Source: Endozoicomonas sp. G2_2 (GTDB taxonomy: Bacteria; Pseudomonadota; Gammaproteobacteria; Nevskiales; Salinisphaeraceae). From it: DNA of 64,000 nucleotides. The stretch covers positions 248,001 to 312,000 of the forward strand of contig NZ_JAGHQU010000004.1 in the NCBI RefSeq assembly GCF_017744135.1, read 5' to 3'. The position numbers and the translations under genes were made by a program. Positions 8,750 to 17,297 of the stretch are shown here, piece after piece. Position 1 is the stretch's first letter. Every line of letters starts with the position of its first letter. Under the pieces are notes generated by a model. The model made no database searches and had not been told where the DNA came from. It was given only the letters and a program-made list of their open reading frames with translations.

Positions 8750-9601
8750 ATGATTTCAATGAAACGATATGTTGCTCTTTTGGCGTGCCTGTTCGCGCTC
8801 ACGGCATGCGGTAACCAGTCTGATTCCGGCGATGCCTCGAGCGATGCGTCGGCCTCGAACGGCAGCGACAGCAGCGCCCAGGCCGACGGCCAGGCCGGCA
8901 GCGGTGACAAGAGCGGCGATTTCGACAGCCCGGAAGCGCGTCGCAGCTATGCGCTGGGCATGGATATCGGCAATTCGCTGAAGGAGCTGCCGGTCGACAT
9001 CGACGTCGATTCGCTGGCCGAGGGCGTGCGTGACACCGTCAACGGCGACGAAACCCGGCTTAGCCAGAAGGAACTCGACGGCGTGATGCAGGGCTTCGTG
9101 CAGGACATGGAAGCGGCCCAGCAGAAGAAGGTCGACGAGCAGGCGCAGACCAATCTCGACAAGGGCAAGCAGTTTCTTGAAGAGAACAAGGGCAAGGACG
9201 GCGTCGAAACCACCGATAGCGGCCTGCAGTACAAGGTCGTCGAGGAAGGGGACGGGCCGAGCCCGGACGCCGGTGACAGCGTGACTGTGCATTACACCGG
9301 CAAGCTTATCGACGGTACCGTCTTCGACAGCTCGCGCAAACGTGGCGAGCCGGTCACCTTCCCGGTCGACGCCGTGATCCCCGGCTGGACGGAAGCGCTG
9401 CAGCTGATGAAGCAGGGCGCCAAGTACGAGCTCTATATTCCGGCCGATCTCGCCTACGGCGAGCGTGGTGCCGGTGCCCAGATCGGCCCGAACGAAACGC
9501 TGATCTTCGACGTCGAGCTCATCAGCGTCGACAAGAGCGATGGCGCCAGCGGCGACGACGCCACGTCGCAGGGCGAGCAGGGCGGTAACGCCAGCGAGTA
9601 G
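8750..9601 (+). CDS. FKBP-type peptidyl-prolyl isomerase lipoprotein (FkpA/Mip-like)
   Basis: Periplasmic folding factor: prolyl cis-trans isomerase with chaperone activity. The 283-residue precursor starts with a short hydrophobic leader ending in LTAC (Cys20), a lipobox. Gly at +2 suggests sorting to the outer membrane. A Ser/Asp/Gly-rich linker (about residues 22-60) precedes an FKBP_N dimerisation helix region (SYALGMDIGNSL onward). The C-terminal FKBP domain starts at DSVTVHYTGKL and includes FDSSRKRG, VIPGWTEAL and the AYGERGAG loop. A further acidic Ser/Gly tail follows. An alternative start is the ATG at 8759. A strong bidirectional terminator follows. Confidence 0.9.
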   Translation: MISMKRYVALLACLFALTACGNQSDSGDASSDASASNGSDSSAQADGQAGSGDKSGDFDSPEARRSYALGMDIGNSLKELPVDIDVDSLAEGVRDTVNGDETRLSQKELDGVMQGFVQDMEAAQQKKVDEQAQTNLDKGKQFLEENKGKDGVETTDSGLQYKVVEEGDGPSPDAGDSVTVHYTGKLIDGTVFDSSRKRGEPVTFPVDAVIPGWTEALQLMKQGAKYELYIPADLAYGERGAGAQIGPNETLIFDVELISVDKSDGASGDDATSQGEQGGNASE

Positions 9602-9639
9602 CGCTGCTGGATGATCGGCCCCGGTCGATCATCGCGATG

Positions 9640-9675
9640 AAAAAGGCCGCCGGCGCGAACGCCGGCGGCCTTTTT
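9640..9675. terminator. Bidirectional Rho-independent terminator
   Basis: A 14-bp perfect GC-rich stem around a CGAA loop has A5 on the left and T5 on the right. It can serve both the FKBP gene (plus) and the convergent gene ending at 9702. Confidence 0.88.
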
Positions 9676-9701
9676 CGTGCGGGCTGCATGATGCGCGGCC
9701 C

Positions 9702-10730
9702 TCAGTAGACCGTGCCGCCTTCCGACTCTTGGCTGCATTCGGCAAGCCCGGCATCTCCGGCACAGCGGATTTTCTTGAGCAGGCGCTGCATGCGGTGGCT
9801 GTACCACTCTTCGCGCCAGAGCTGTTCGCGTACGCGGCGAAACATCGCGCGGTACTGGGTGGTCTGCTGTTCGCTGACGGCCACCCAAAGGTCGTCGTCC
9901 AACGCGTTTTCGGCCTTTCGGGCACGTGCCAGCGTGGTGTCGAACAGCGTATCGAACACCCAGGCACGCGAACGTGCGCCGAAGTCGGCATCGAAGCGAT
10001 CGCGATGGATAACGATCTGGCCCGAGAGCATGGCGAGCACGAAGTTAGCCATGCCGCCATCGGGCGTCACGCCCTGGCCGAGTTCGAGCGGCGCATAAGC
10101 GATAGCCGGCGCATAGGTCAGATCGGCGCTGCCGTTGTTGAACAGCGGCCCCAGCGAGGCAATGCTCGCGGGCACGGGCGAGGCCCCGGCTTCTTCGGTG
10201 ATCAGACGCGATGCGCGGTCGTACTCGAGAATCGCGATACGTTTGCCGGCCAGCTTGTCGAGGCTGGCGAGGTGCGCGCGGTCGCGCGCGAACAGAAACA
10301 CTTTGCCCAGCGGTACGACGCCGGCGACTTCATAGCCGTTCGCGCGCATCAGCGGCGCCGCCTTCGGACCCGACATTGCACCGATCGCCTTGCGCATATC
10401 CGCGTAGTGTTGCAGGCCGCCCGCCATGTCGAGGCTGCCGGCGAACTTCACGAACTGACGGGTGCGCACGCCCGACAGAACGGCCATGTCGCACTTGCCG
10501 GCCTTCAGGTCGTTGGCCGCGACGGCTTCGTCCGTGTAGGCGCGGATGTCGAGATCATAGCCCCATTCGCGTGCCTGAACGGCGTAATCGCGGAACAGGT
10601 CGTAGACGAAACCATCGGCGCCGACCGGGTCGAAAACGCAGGCCTGGCGAGTGTCGTCGGAAGCGGCCGGCGCGGTGGTCGCGGCTAGGGCGATCAGCAG
10701 CGCGAGGCCGGAACGGATCAGGTGTGTCAT
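9702..10730 (-). CDS. Periplasmic solute-binding-like protein (DUF6091 type)
   Basis: A 342-residue exported protein with a signal peptide (hydrophobic core LALLIALAA, cleavage near APAASDD). The body resembles type 2 periplasmic binding proteins and matches what I recall of the DUF6091 putative solute-binding family. The region DLKAGKCDMAVLSGVRTRQF and the later GKRIAILEYDRAS are typical of two-lobe binders. Ligand unknown. The start at 10730 gives a clean signal peptide; an upstream ATG at 10745 abuts the operator. No permease gene is adjacent. A large palindrome directly upstream implies repression or induction by a dedicated regulator that is not encoded nearby. Confidence 0.75.
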   Translation of the reverse strand: MTHLIRSGLALLIALAATTAPAASDDTRQACVFDPVGADGFVYDLFRDYAVQAREWGYDLDIRAYTDEAVAANDLKAGKCDMAVLSGVRTRQFVKFAGSLDMAGGLQHYADMRKAIGAMSGPKAAPLMRANGYEVAGVVPLGKVFLFARDRAHLASLDKLAGKRIAILEYDRASRLITEEAGASPVPASIASLGPLFNNGSADLTYAPAIAYAPLELGQGVTPDGGMANFVLAMLSGQIVIHRDRFDADFGARSRAWVFDTLFDTTLARARKAENALDDDLWVAVSEQQTTQYRAMFRRVREQLWREEWYSHRMQRLLKKIRCAGDAGLAECSQESEGGTVY

Positions 10731-10746
10731 GACGGCGAGTACCATT

Positions 10747-10776
10747 CCCTAATGTGAACAGTTGTACACATTAGGG
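10747..10776. promoter_or_regulatory. Operator O1: 30-bp inverted repeat
   Basis: Perfect 10-bp arms CCCTAATGTG / CACATTAGGG flank a near-symmetric centre. The core (10753-10770) is TGTGAACAGTTGTACACA, fitting TGTNNACANNTGTNNACA. It lies immediately upstream of the gene at 9702-10730, where a repressor would block transcription or initiation. Confidence 0.72.
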
Positions 10777-10790
10777 CCGCCTCGTCATCA

Positions 10791-10808
10791 AGTCAACACT
10801 TGTTCACA
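10791..10808. promoter_or_regulatory. Operator O2: second, weaker copy of the motif
   Basis: AGTCAACACTTGTTCACA; its reverse strand begins TGTGAACA, the same half-site as O1, with ACA and TGT at matching spacing. It is 38 bp from O1, so cooperative binding is possible. The sequence resembles what I recall of TetR-family DesT operators of Pseudomonas; that link is inference. Confidence 0.55.
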
Positions 10809-10904
10809 TCGCGCCTGAAACGCCGGCTCCGATGCTTCGCGATACCGCTTCGATCGTCGCCGAAAGTGCTTAGGCGCGGCCTCGGCCGACGGCCGGGGCG
10901 AGCG

Positions 10905-12566
10905 TTACATGACGGCTTCGATACCCAGCTGGTCGAAGCCCTTGGCCGCATAGTTGTCGCGGAACATGTCGCGCAGCATTTCCGCCTGTTTGTCGTAGGC
11001 GGCCTTGTCGTCCCAGGTGTTGCGCGGGTTCAGGATCTCGCTCGGCACACCAGGGCAGCTGGTGGGCATGGCGAGATTGAAGATCGGATGGTTTTCGTAC
11101 TCGACCTTGCCCGGGTCCAGATCACCAGCCAGCGCGGCGTTGAGCAACGCGCGCGTGTGCTTGATCGAGATACGCTTGCCGACACCGTGCGGCCCGCCCG
11201 ACCAGCCGGTGTTGAGCAGGATGCAGCGCGCCTGGTGCGTCTTCATCTTCTCGGCCAGGATTTCGGCGTAGACCGAAGGCTTCTGCGCCATGAACGGTGC
11301 GCCGAAGCAGGCCGAAAAAGCGGCCTTGGGCTCGGTCACGCCGACTTCGGTGCCGGCGAGCTTCGCCGTAAAGCCGGACACGAAGTGATACATCACGTCC
11401 TTGGTGTCCAGCAGCGAGACCGGCGGCAGCACGCCGAAGGCATCGGCGGTGAGCAGTACGATGGTTTCCGGATGCGGTCCGCAGGCGCCGTCGGCCACGT
11501 TGGGGTTCGCCGACAACGGATAGGACAGGCGCGTGTTTTCGGTAATCGATCCGTCGGTCAGATCGAGATCCTGCGGATCGGTTTCGGCCATGGCCTTGCC
11601 GGGCAGCGGCGGCACGTTCTCGATCACGCAGCCGGGGGTGGACAGGGCCGCTGCGATCACCGGCTCGGCCTCCTTGTCCAGATCGATGAGCTTGGCATAG
11701 CAGCCGCCCTCGAAATTGGAGACGCCGTCGGTGGTCCAGGCGTGTTCGTCGTCGCCGATCAGTTCGCGGGCGGGATCGGCCGACAGGGTCGTCTTGCCGG
11801 TACCGGACAGGCCGAACAGGATGGCGCCATCACCGCGCGCGCCGACGTTTGCCGAGCAGTGCATGGGCATCTCGCCCATTTCCGGCAGCATGTAGTTCAT
11901 TACCGTGAACATGGTCTTCTTGACCACGCCGCAATAATCCGCGCGGCCGAGAACCAGGCCGATGCGGTTGCGCATGTCGACGATGACCGCGCGGCCGGAT
12001 TTGGTGCCGTCGCGTTCCGGGTCGCAGTGGAAACTGGGGACGTTGAGCAGCGTCCAGCGTTTGTCGTCCGGGTTCGCGACGTCCACGCCGTCGGCGAACA
12101 TGTTGGTCGCGAACAGGGCGTGGGTGGCGAATTCGCCCACGAAGCGATACGGCACGGCATAGGACGGATCCCAGCCGCAGTAGACGTCCTGTACGTAGAG
12201 ATGGCGACCGCGTTCGTTCAGGTGCTGTGCGACGCGCTCGAGCAGCGGGCCGAAATGGGCCGGATCGAATTGCTGGAAGTCGGACTTCCACCAGACCTTG
12301 TCCTGTACTTCGGGCCAGGCCACGGCGAAGGTGTCCTGGACGGGACGGCCGGTGCAGCTCGGGTCCGAGTAGTAGACCAGCGGCCCTTCAAGACCGAGCG
12401 CGGTTTCATAGGCCTTGGGTTCGTCGTCCGGCCCGTCGGCCCGGATACGGCCGCGGTCATTGGCGAGCGCTTCGCGGAAGAGATCGTCCTTGCTGAGATT
12501 ATGGCGATACTCGAGGCCGTCCAGGCCCAGTGTCGTATTCAACTCGGCATTCAAACTCATGTGCAC
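10905..12566 (-). CDS. pckA: Phosphoenolpyruvate carboxykinase (ATP)
   Basis: Decarboxylates and phosphorylates oxaloacetate to PEP using ATP, the entry to gluconeogenesis. The protein is 553 residues, slightly longer than E. coli PckA (about 540). The kinase P-loop GLSGTGKTTLS is near residue 255. Substrate and metal residues are in FVSGFTAKLAGTE, and LLNTGWSGGPHGVGKR is near the C-terminus. A second in-frame ATG two codons in (12560) is an equally plausible start. It is separated by about 100 bp from the upstream gene pair and has no clear own terminator. Confidence 0.96.
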   Translation of the reverse strand: MHMSLNAELNTTLGLDGLEYRHNLSKDDLFREALANDRGRIRADGPDDEPKAYETALGLEGPLVYYSDPSCTGRPVQDTFAVAWPEVQDKVWWKSDFQQFDPAHFGPLLERVAQHLNERGRHLYVQDVYCGWDPSYAVPYRFVGEFATHALFATNMFADGVDVANPDDKRWTLLNVPSFHCDPERDGTKSGRAVIVDMRNRIGLVLGRADYCGVVKKTMFTVMNYMLPEMGEMPMHCSANVGARGDGAILFGLSGTGKTTLSADPARELIGDDEHAWTTDGVSNFEGGCYAKLIDLDKEAEPVIAAALSTPGCVIENVPPLPGKAMAETDPQDLDLTDGSITENTRLSYPLSANPNVADGACGPHPETIVLLTADAFGVLPPVSLLDTKDVMYHFVSGFTAKLAGTEVGVTEPKAAFSACFGAPFMAQKPSVYAEILAEKMKTHQARCILLNTGWSGGPHGVGKRISIKHTRALLNAALAGDLDPGKVEYENHPIFNLAMPTSCPGVPSEILNPRNTWDDKAAYDKQAEMLRDMFRDNYAAKGFDQLGIEAVM

Positions 12567-12671
12567 TCGTCCTGGACTGGCGGGCCTGCCGGGCCGGCAA
12601 AAACGCGCAGATTACCGATAAGGCCATACCGTGGCAACATACGGGCGCGCGCGAGACCGGCAGGCGCCGTG

Positions 12672-14048
12672 CTAGCCGCCGTTGCTGTCTGACGAGCGCG
12701 GCGTCAATCCGCTGTTCTGCTGCGGATCGACATCATCCTCTTCGAACGTGTTGGGAACACGAACTATCAAAGCGCCATCGCGCTTCGAGCGGATCGTGCC
12801 GGCCGCGCTCTGGGCGCGGTAGTGGTAGAGATGGAAGTCCAGCGGCTCGTCGCTATCGCTCATCAGCTGCAGATTGGCGTTGACCAGGAGCGTGGAATAG
12901 AAGCGCGCATCGCCGGACTGCAGCCAGATATAGCTGTCGGCCGGTTCCGGCGGGTCCACATAGCCGGCGTCGCTGGTATCGCTGCCAAAGGTCAGGGTCA
13001 GCCCCTCGTCGCCGAGTTGCGCGTCGGTGATCCGGTCGATCTTGAGCCGGGGCGGCGGGAACAGTGTTTCCGGATTCATCAACAGCTGGTTGCCCTCCAG
13101 CTTCACGCCCGTCCGGTCGAAGGGGGTCAAAGCCGCCAGCGACAGCTGTGCCGTGTCGATCAGGCCTTTAACCGGCATGCCGAACTGGCTGACGGAGTCG
13201 GGCGTATAGACGAGCCAGTTGTCCTCGGCGACCTTGATCGGACCACTGAGCGTGGTGGGCAATCCGCCGACCGGCGGGATGAAACGGAACAGCCGCGCGC
13301 CGACAGTGACTTCCAGTGTGTCCTTGCGGGTGTGGTTCTCGACCGACGACAGGGCGCGCGGTTCGTAGGTGAGTACGTAGTTGTTGAACAGCGCGTCCAG
13401 ATCCTGGGGCCGGATGAGCACCTCGCCCGACAGGATATGGATGACGTACTGCTCCGGATCGTCGAAATCGACCGGTTCCCCGGGCTCGACCGGCTCCAGT
13501 GCCGCCTTAAGATGCTTGACGTGGTAGCCGACCTCGTCGTCGAGATAGAAATCGACGTTGCGGGCCTCGAGCGCGACCGAGCTCACGCCGGAATTGCTGG
13601 GCCGGGCGGCGCCGATATCGCCGGCCAGACCGGATGGGACCCGGCGCTGACCCCAGACCTTCTCGAGCGCCTGGTACTGCTGTCGCTGCTCGCGCACGAT
13701 CGAGGGCACGATGCGATCGTCCGGGTCGAGCTGATTGTCCGGCCCGCCGGTACTCGGCGGGCCGCCGTCGGTTTCCGCGGCCTCTTCGTTATCCGAGGCT
13801 TCGTCGTCGTCTTGTTCGTCGGCCTGCGTTTCATCTTCGGCCTCGGTCGACCCGGCGGGCTCGGCGGTTTCGCTGGCCGCTGAAGAAGGCCCTTCGGTTT
13901 GACGCATCTGGCCCTGGGCGAGCGCCGGGTTGGCGGTTGCCGCGACCAGACCGAAAAGCAGTACGGCCAGTGCGCAAGCCGGTCCGCCTTTGTTCGCCCT
14001 GTTGCGATCGACGGCCGCGCCCGACAGGCGCATGAAATCAGGACGCAT
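12672..14048 (-). CDS. Exported protein of unknown function, paralogue of the upstream gene
   Basis: Not recognised. It has 458 residues with a signal peptide (hydrophobic ACALAVLLFGLVAAT, cleavage near ALAQG). A very acidic, Glu/Asp-rich low-complexity stretch follows (about residues 50-115), then a globular domain. That domain aligns with most of the product at 14038-15144: the IRPQDLDALFNNYVLTY, WLVYTPDSV, KGLIDTAQLSLAAL and GLTLTFGSD segments each have clear counterparts. GGAGG precedes the ATG at 14048, which overlaps the stop of the upstream gene by 11 bp, so the two are translationally coupled. Likely periplasmic or surface-associated. Confidence 0.7.
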   Translation of the reverse strand: MRPDFMRLSGAAVDRNRANKGGPACALAVLLFGLVAATANPALAQGQMRQTEGPSSAASETAEPAGSTEAEDETQADEQDDDEASDNEEAAETDGGPPSTGGPDNQLDPDDRIVPSIVREQRQQYQALEKVWGQRRVPSGLAGDIGAARPSNSGVSSVALEARNVDFYLDDEVGYHVKHLKAALEPVEPGEPVDFDDPEQYVIHILSGEVLIRPQDLDALFNNYVLTYEPRALSSVENHTRKDTLEVTVGARLFRFIPPVGGLPTTLSGPIKVAEDNWLVYTPDSVSQFGMPVKGLIDTAQLSLAALTPFDRTGVKLEGNQLLMNPETLFPPPRLKIDRITDAQLGDEGLTLTFGSDTSDAGYVDPPEPADSYIWLQSGDARFYSTLLVNANLQLMSDSDEPLDFHLYHYRAQSAAGTIRSKRDGALIVRVPNTFEEDDVDPQQNSGLTPRSSDSNGG

Positions 14049-15144
14049 CGTCGTCATCCTCCGGCTGGGCAGGCGGCAGGTAGTCCGCCGGCTGGTAGGG
14101 GCCCAGATAGGCCACCAGTTCGCCGGCCGGGGTGGCATCGAACAGGCCGGCCAGAATCTGTTCGCGATAGCTGTAGAGCGAGGCGTCGAGCTTGCCGCCG
14201 TCCTGGGCCACCATCTGCAGGCGCGCTTCGGTGATTACCGCGCGAAACGTCTTGATATCGCCGCCCTGGATCATGACGTAGCTGTCGGAATCCACGATCG
14301 TGGGCGGGAACTCGGGATTGAAATCGCTGGAGAACGTCAGATGCACGCCGGCCTCGTCGATCGACATGTTCGCGACGTTCACGTCCTGCGCGGGCGGCGG
14401 CAGCGAATGATTGAGATCGAGCACGACGTTGTTGCCCGAGAATTCGGCGCCCTGTGTCTCGATATCGAGCAGGCTCGACAGTTGCAGCCGGATGCTTTCG
14501 AGCAGCCCCTTGGCTTCGATCTTGGCGACCTCGATCTTGCTCGGCTCGTACACGAACAGATGGCCCTGTTCGACGCGTACGCTGCCCTCCATGTGAAAGG
14601 GCAGCCACAGGCCGGGCACCTTGGCGGTCTCGCCTTCGACGATCAGCTTGCCCGGCGTCGTCCGTACCGTGGTATTGCGCAGCTGGGTCCCGTCGTAATC
14701 GGTCAGATACTGATTGAACAGCGCCGCCAAGGCCTTCGGCGGCATGGTCACCGAACCATTGAGCGGATGGAACACGAAAGAGCCGGGATCGTCGAGGATG
14801 ACCGGCTGCGAAGCGTCCTTGGGTACGAGCAGGGCCGACAGGTGCTCGGTATCGAAGGCGATATCGCCGGCGATACGGAAATAGGTGTTGTGAATAAACA
14901 GGCCGACGGCGGCGCGGCCCGAATCGCGCAGCGTGGGCTCGCGTTCACGGGGGTTGAACTCGCCGGCGTAGTTTTCGTGGGCCTGCGTGAGTTCGTCGAG
15001 CGCGGCGAGCTGGGCCTGTTTCTCGGCGATCATCGGCGGGGGCGAGTCGTCGACGCTTTGCGCGAGCCGCATCGCGACCAACGCCACGATGAGCAGCAGC
15101 ATAATGCCGCCACCCGTAAACAGGGCCTTTTTCTTTTTTGCCAT
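14038..15144 (-). CDS. Membrane-anchored protein of unknown function, paralogue of the downstream gene
   Basis: Not recognised. It has 368 residues: a Lys-rich N-terminus, then one transmembrane segment (about residues 10-27, GIMLLLIVALVAM) and a large extracytoplasmic domain. Homology to the neighbour at 12672 runs through MPPKALAALFNQYLTDY, LFVYEPSKI, KGLLESIRLQLSSL and GVHLTFSSDF. The C-terminus is acidic (EDDDDAS). It probably works with its partner as a membrane-bound plus soluble pair. No enzymatic motif is evident. Upstream is an intergenic gap to gph, so the promoter likely lies at 15145-15236. Confidence 0.7.
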   Translation of the reverse strand: MAKKKKALFTGGGIMLLLIVALVAMRLAQSVDDSPPPMIAEKQAQLAALDELTQAHENYAGEFNPREREPTLRDSGRAAVGLFIHNTYFRIAGDIAFDTEHLSALLVPKDASQPVILDDPGSFVFHPLNGSVTMPPKALAALFNQYLTDYDGTQLRNTTVRTTPGKLIVEGETAKVPGLWLPFHMEGSVRVEQGHLFVYEPSKIEVAKIEAKGLLESIRLQLSSLLDIETQGAEFSGNNVVLDLNHSLPPPAQDVNVANMSIDEAGVHLTFSSDFNPEFPPTIVDSDSYVMIQGGDIKTFRAVITEARLQMVAQDGGKLDASLYSYREQILAGLFDATPAGELVAYLGPYQPADYLPPAQPEDDDDAS

Positions 15145-15236
15145 CGACGTCCTCCGCGCACGTCGTCAATTCAGCGCATCCTCCCGTAACGCCGCATAAA
15201 TGACAACAGGTCTTTTTAGATTTGGCGTTGCGGTGC

Positions 15237-15923
15237 TCAGGGCGCGTTCGACGCCAGAACGGCGAGTGAATCCGTCACGTGATCGGGCGCGCTATCGGCG
15301 ATCGGTTCGCCGTGGTTGTAGCCGTAAGTCACCGCCAGTGTTCTGAATCCGGCGGCCTTGCCGGCCTGCACGTCATGGCGCGAGTCGCCCACCATCAATG
15401 CCCGCGCCGGGACGATGCCGGTGTGTTCGGCCGCATGCAGTAGCGGTGCCGGGTGTGGCTTCTTTTCGCGAAGACTGTCGCCGCCGAGCGTGAGCGCAAA
15501 GAAGGGCCCAAGCTCGAAGCGTTCCAGGATCGCCGGCAGAAACGCCGACGGCTTGTTGGTCACCAGTACACAGGCGATGTGGCGTGCCTGCATGGCCTCG
15601 AGGCACTCGCGCACACCGTCGTAGAGCAGCGTGCGGTCGCAGGGCGCGGCCGCGTAGTGGATGAGAAAGCGCTCGTGCGCCGCGTCGACCTCGGCCTTGT
15701 CCAGCGTATCGCCCGCCACATCACGGGCGTCTGCAAGCGCGCGCTCGACCAGCTTGTACGAGCCGTTGCCCACCCAGCGGCGTACCTTGTCCACGCCGGC
15801 GGGCGGCAGGTTGCGGTCGCCGAGCGTGGCGTCGACCGCGGTGGCCAGATCCGGCGCCGAATCGATCAGTGTGCCGTCGAGGTCGAACACCACGAGGGCG
15901 ATATCGGTAAGAGCCGGATGCAT
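15237..15923 (-). CDS. gph: Phosphoglycolate phosphatase (HAD family)
   Basis: HAD-superfamily phosphatase of 228 residues that hydrolyses 2-phosphoglycolate, for example from oxidative DNA 3'-end repair. Motif I FDLDGTLIDS is at residues 13-22, with nucleophile Asp14. A four-helix cap follows. Motif II is in VLVTNKPS, the motif III Lys is in REKKPHP, and motif IV is GDSRHD. The start at 15923 has AAGGA about 8 nt upstream and gives the normal N-terminus. The substrate is assigned by similarity to Gph; other small phosphates are possible. Confidence 0.85.
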   Translation of the reverse strand: MHPALTDIALVVFDLDGTLIDSAPDLATAVDATLGDRNLPPAGVDKVRRWVGNGSYKLVERALADARDVAGDTLDKAEVDAAHERFLIHYAAAPCDRTLLYDGVRECLEAMQARHIACVLVTNKPSAFLPAILERFELGPFFALTLGGDSLREKKPHPAPLLHAAEHTGIVPARALMVGDSRHDVQAGKAAGFRTLAVTYGYNHGEPIADSAPDHVTDSLAVLASNAP

Positions 15924-15967
15924 GGCCTGTCCTTTTTCTTGTGAGGGGCTGCGCCTTGCCGCTTCGC

Positions 15968-16633
15968 TCAGGCAATCGTCCATTCAGCCGGCGCGAGCTG
16001 CGGGGACGACAGTGCCAGATGCATGCCCGGATGCACCGGGCCCACGCCCTCGGGCGTGCCGGTAAAGATGAGGTCGCCGGGCAGCAGCAGCCAGTGGTGG
16101 CTGAGCATGGCGATGAGATCGGCCACGCCGACCAGCATGTGGGCGGTGTGGCCGCGCTGGCGGGTTTCACCGTCGACGGTGAGCTCGAAATGCAGATCGG
16201 CCAGGTCGATATCGTCGGTCAGTGCAATGAGCGGGCCGAGCGGCGCGCTGTGATCGAACGCCTTGGCCTTTTCCCACGGCTCGCCGGTGTTTTTCAGATC
16301 GGTCTGGACGTCGCGCAGGGTCAGATCCAGGCCGAGGCCGATACCGGCGATATGTTCGCGTGCCCGTTCGGGGGCGATGTCGCGGCCGCCACTGCCGATC
16401 TCGATTACCAGCTCGGTCTCGTAATGGATCGCGCCGACATCGTCGGCTAGGGTGATGGCTTCGCCTGGCGCGATCAGCGCGCTGGCCGGCTTCATGAAGA
16501 CCACAGATTCCTGCCCGCTGAGCGTGTTGCCGAGTTCTTCGATGTGCTTGGCGTAGTTGCGGCCGATGCAGAAGATGCGCGGCGTGTTGCGCGCGGCGAA
16601 GGCGTCGGCGGGACGGGCGGAGTGGGTGGCCAT
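15968..16633 (-). CDS. Fumarylacetoacetate hydrolase family protein
   Basis: A 221-residue FAH-domain enzyme of the YcgM/FAHD1 type; such proteins hydrolyse acylpyruvates or decarboxylate oxaloacetate. Visible landmarks are IGRNYAKHIEELGN, FMKPASALI, the metal-binding HYETELVIEIG, and LIFTGTPEGVGP. The ATG overlaps the nth TGA by one base (TGATG), so translation is coupled. The precise substrate cannot be assigned. Confidence 0.88.
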   Translation of the reverse strand: MATHSARPADAFAARNTPRIFCIGRNYAKHIEELGNTLSGQESVVFMKPASALIAPGEAITLADDVGAIHYETELVIEIGSGGRDIAPERAREHIAGIGLGLDLTLRDVQTDLKNTGEPWEKAKAFDHSAPLGPLIALTDDIDLADLHFELTVDGETRQRGHTAHMLVGVADLIAMLSHHWLLLPGDLIFTGTPEGVGPVHPGMHLALSSPQLAPAEWTIA

Positions 16634-17280
16634 CAGACGGATTCCTCGGTGAGATTCTTGTGCCGATACTCGCACAGGTCGACGATGATGCAGTCGTCGC
16701 ACAATGGCTTGCGGGCACGGCAGGTGTAGCGTCCGTGCAGGATCAGCCAGTGGTGCGCGTCGAGCAGGAATTCCTTGGGCACCAGCCGCATGAGCCGGTC
16801 CTCGACCGCGCGCACGGTCTTGCCCGGCGCGATGCCGGTGCGGTTCGAGACCCGATAGATATGCGTGTCCACCGCCATGGCCGGCTTGCCGAAGGCGGTG
16901 TTGAGTACCACGTTCGCCGTTTTGCGACCCACGCCGGGCAGGGCGACCAGTGCTTCGCGCGTGTCCGGTACACGGCCCTCGTGTTCGTCGACCAGTGCGC
17001 GGCAGGTCTTCATGATGTTCGCGGCCTTGCTGTTGTAGAGGCCGATCGTCTTCACATACGACTTCAGGCCGTCCTCGCCGAGATCGAGAATCGCCTGCGG
17101 CGTGTTCGCTACCGGAAAGAGCTTGGCGGTGGCCTTGTTCACGCCGACGTCGGTCGCCTGGGCCGACAGGATCACCGCGACCAGCAGCTCGAACGAGGAG
17201 TCGTATTGCAGCTCGGTTTTCGGGCTGGGGTTCGCATCGCGCAAACGCGTGAAGATTTCGGTTCGCTTGGCCTTGTTCAT
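16633..17280 (-). CDS. nth: Endonuclease III
   Basis: DNA glycosylase/AP lyase that removes oxidised pyrimidines. At 215 residues it matches E. coli Nth. The helix-hairpin-helix motif LPGVGRKTANVV carries the catalytic Lys, and the catalytic Asp is in AVDTHIYRVSNR. The C-terminal [4Fe-4S] ligands follow the C-X6-C-X2-C-X5-C pattern (CRARKPLCDDCIIVDLC). It lies 17 bp downstream of rsxB, reproducing the rsx-nth linkage of E. coli. Confidence 0.95.
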   Translation of the reverse strand: MNKAKRTEIFTRLRDANPSPKTELQYDSSFELLVAVILSAQATDVGVNKATAKLFPVANTPQAILDLGEDGLKSYVKTIGLYNSKAANIMKTCRALVDEHEGRVPDTREALVALPGVGRKTANVVLNTAFGKPAMAVDTHIYRVSNRTGIAPGKTVRAVEDRLMRLVPKEFLLDAHHWLILHGRYTCRARKPLCDDCIIVDLCEYRHKNLTEESV

Positions 17281-17297
17281 GGACGTGGGGACATCGG

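Noticed and set aside
10800-12692. Very long open frame antisense to pckA (about 630 codons)
   Set aside because: Shadow frame of a GC-rich gene: composition is unlike a folded protein, there is no start signal, and pckA on the other strand is certain. The same applies to long antisense frames over metG (18148-20034), proS (34623-36194) and alaS (59114-61246).
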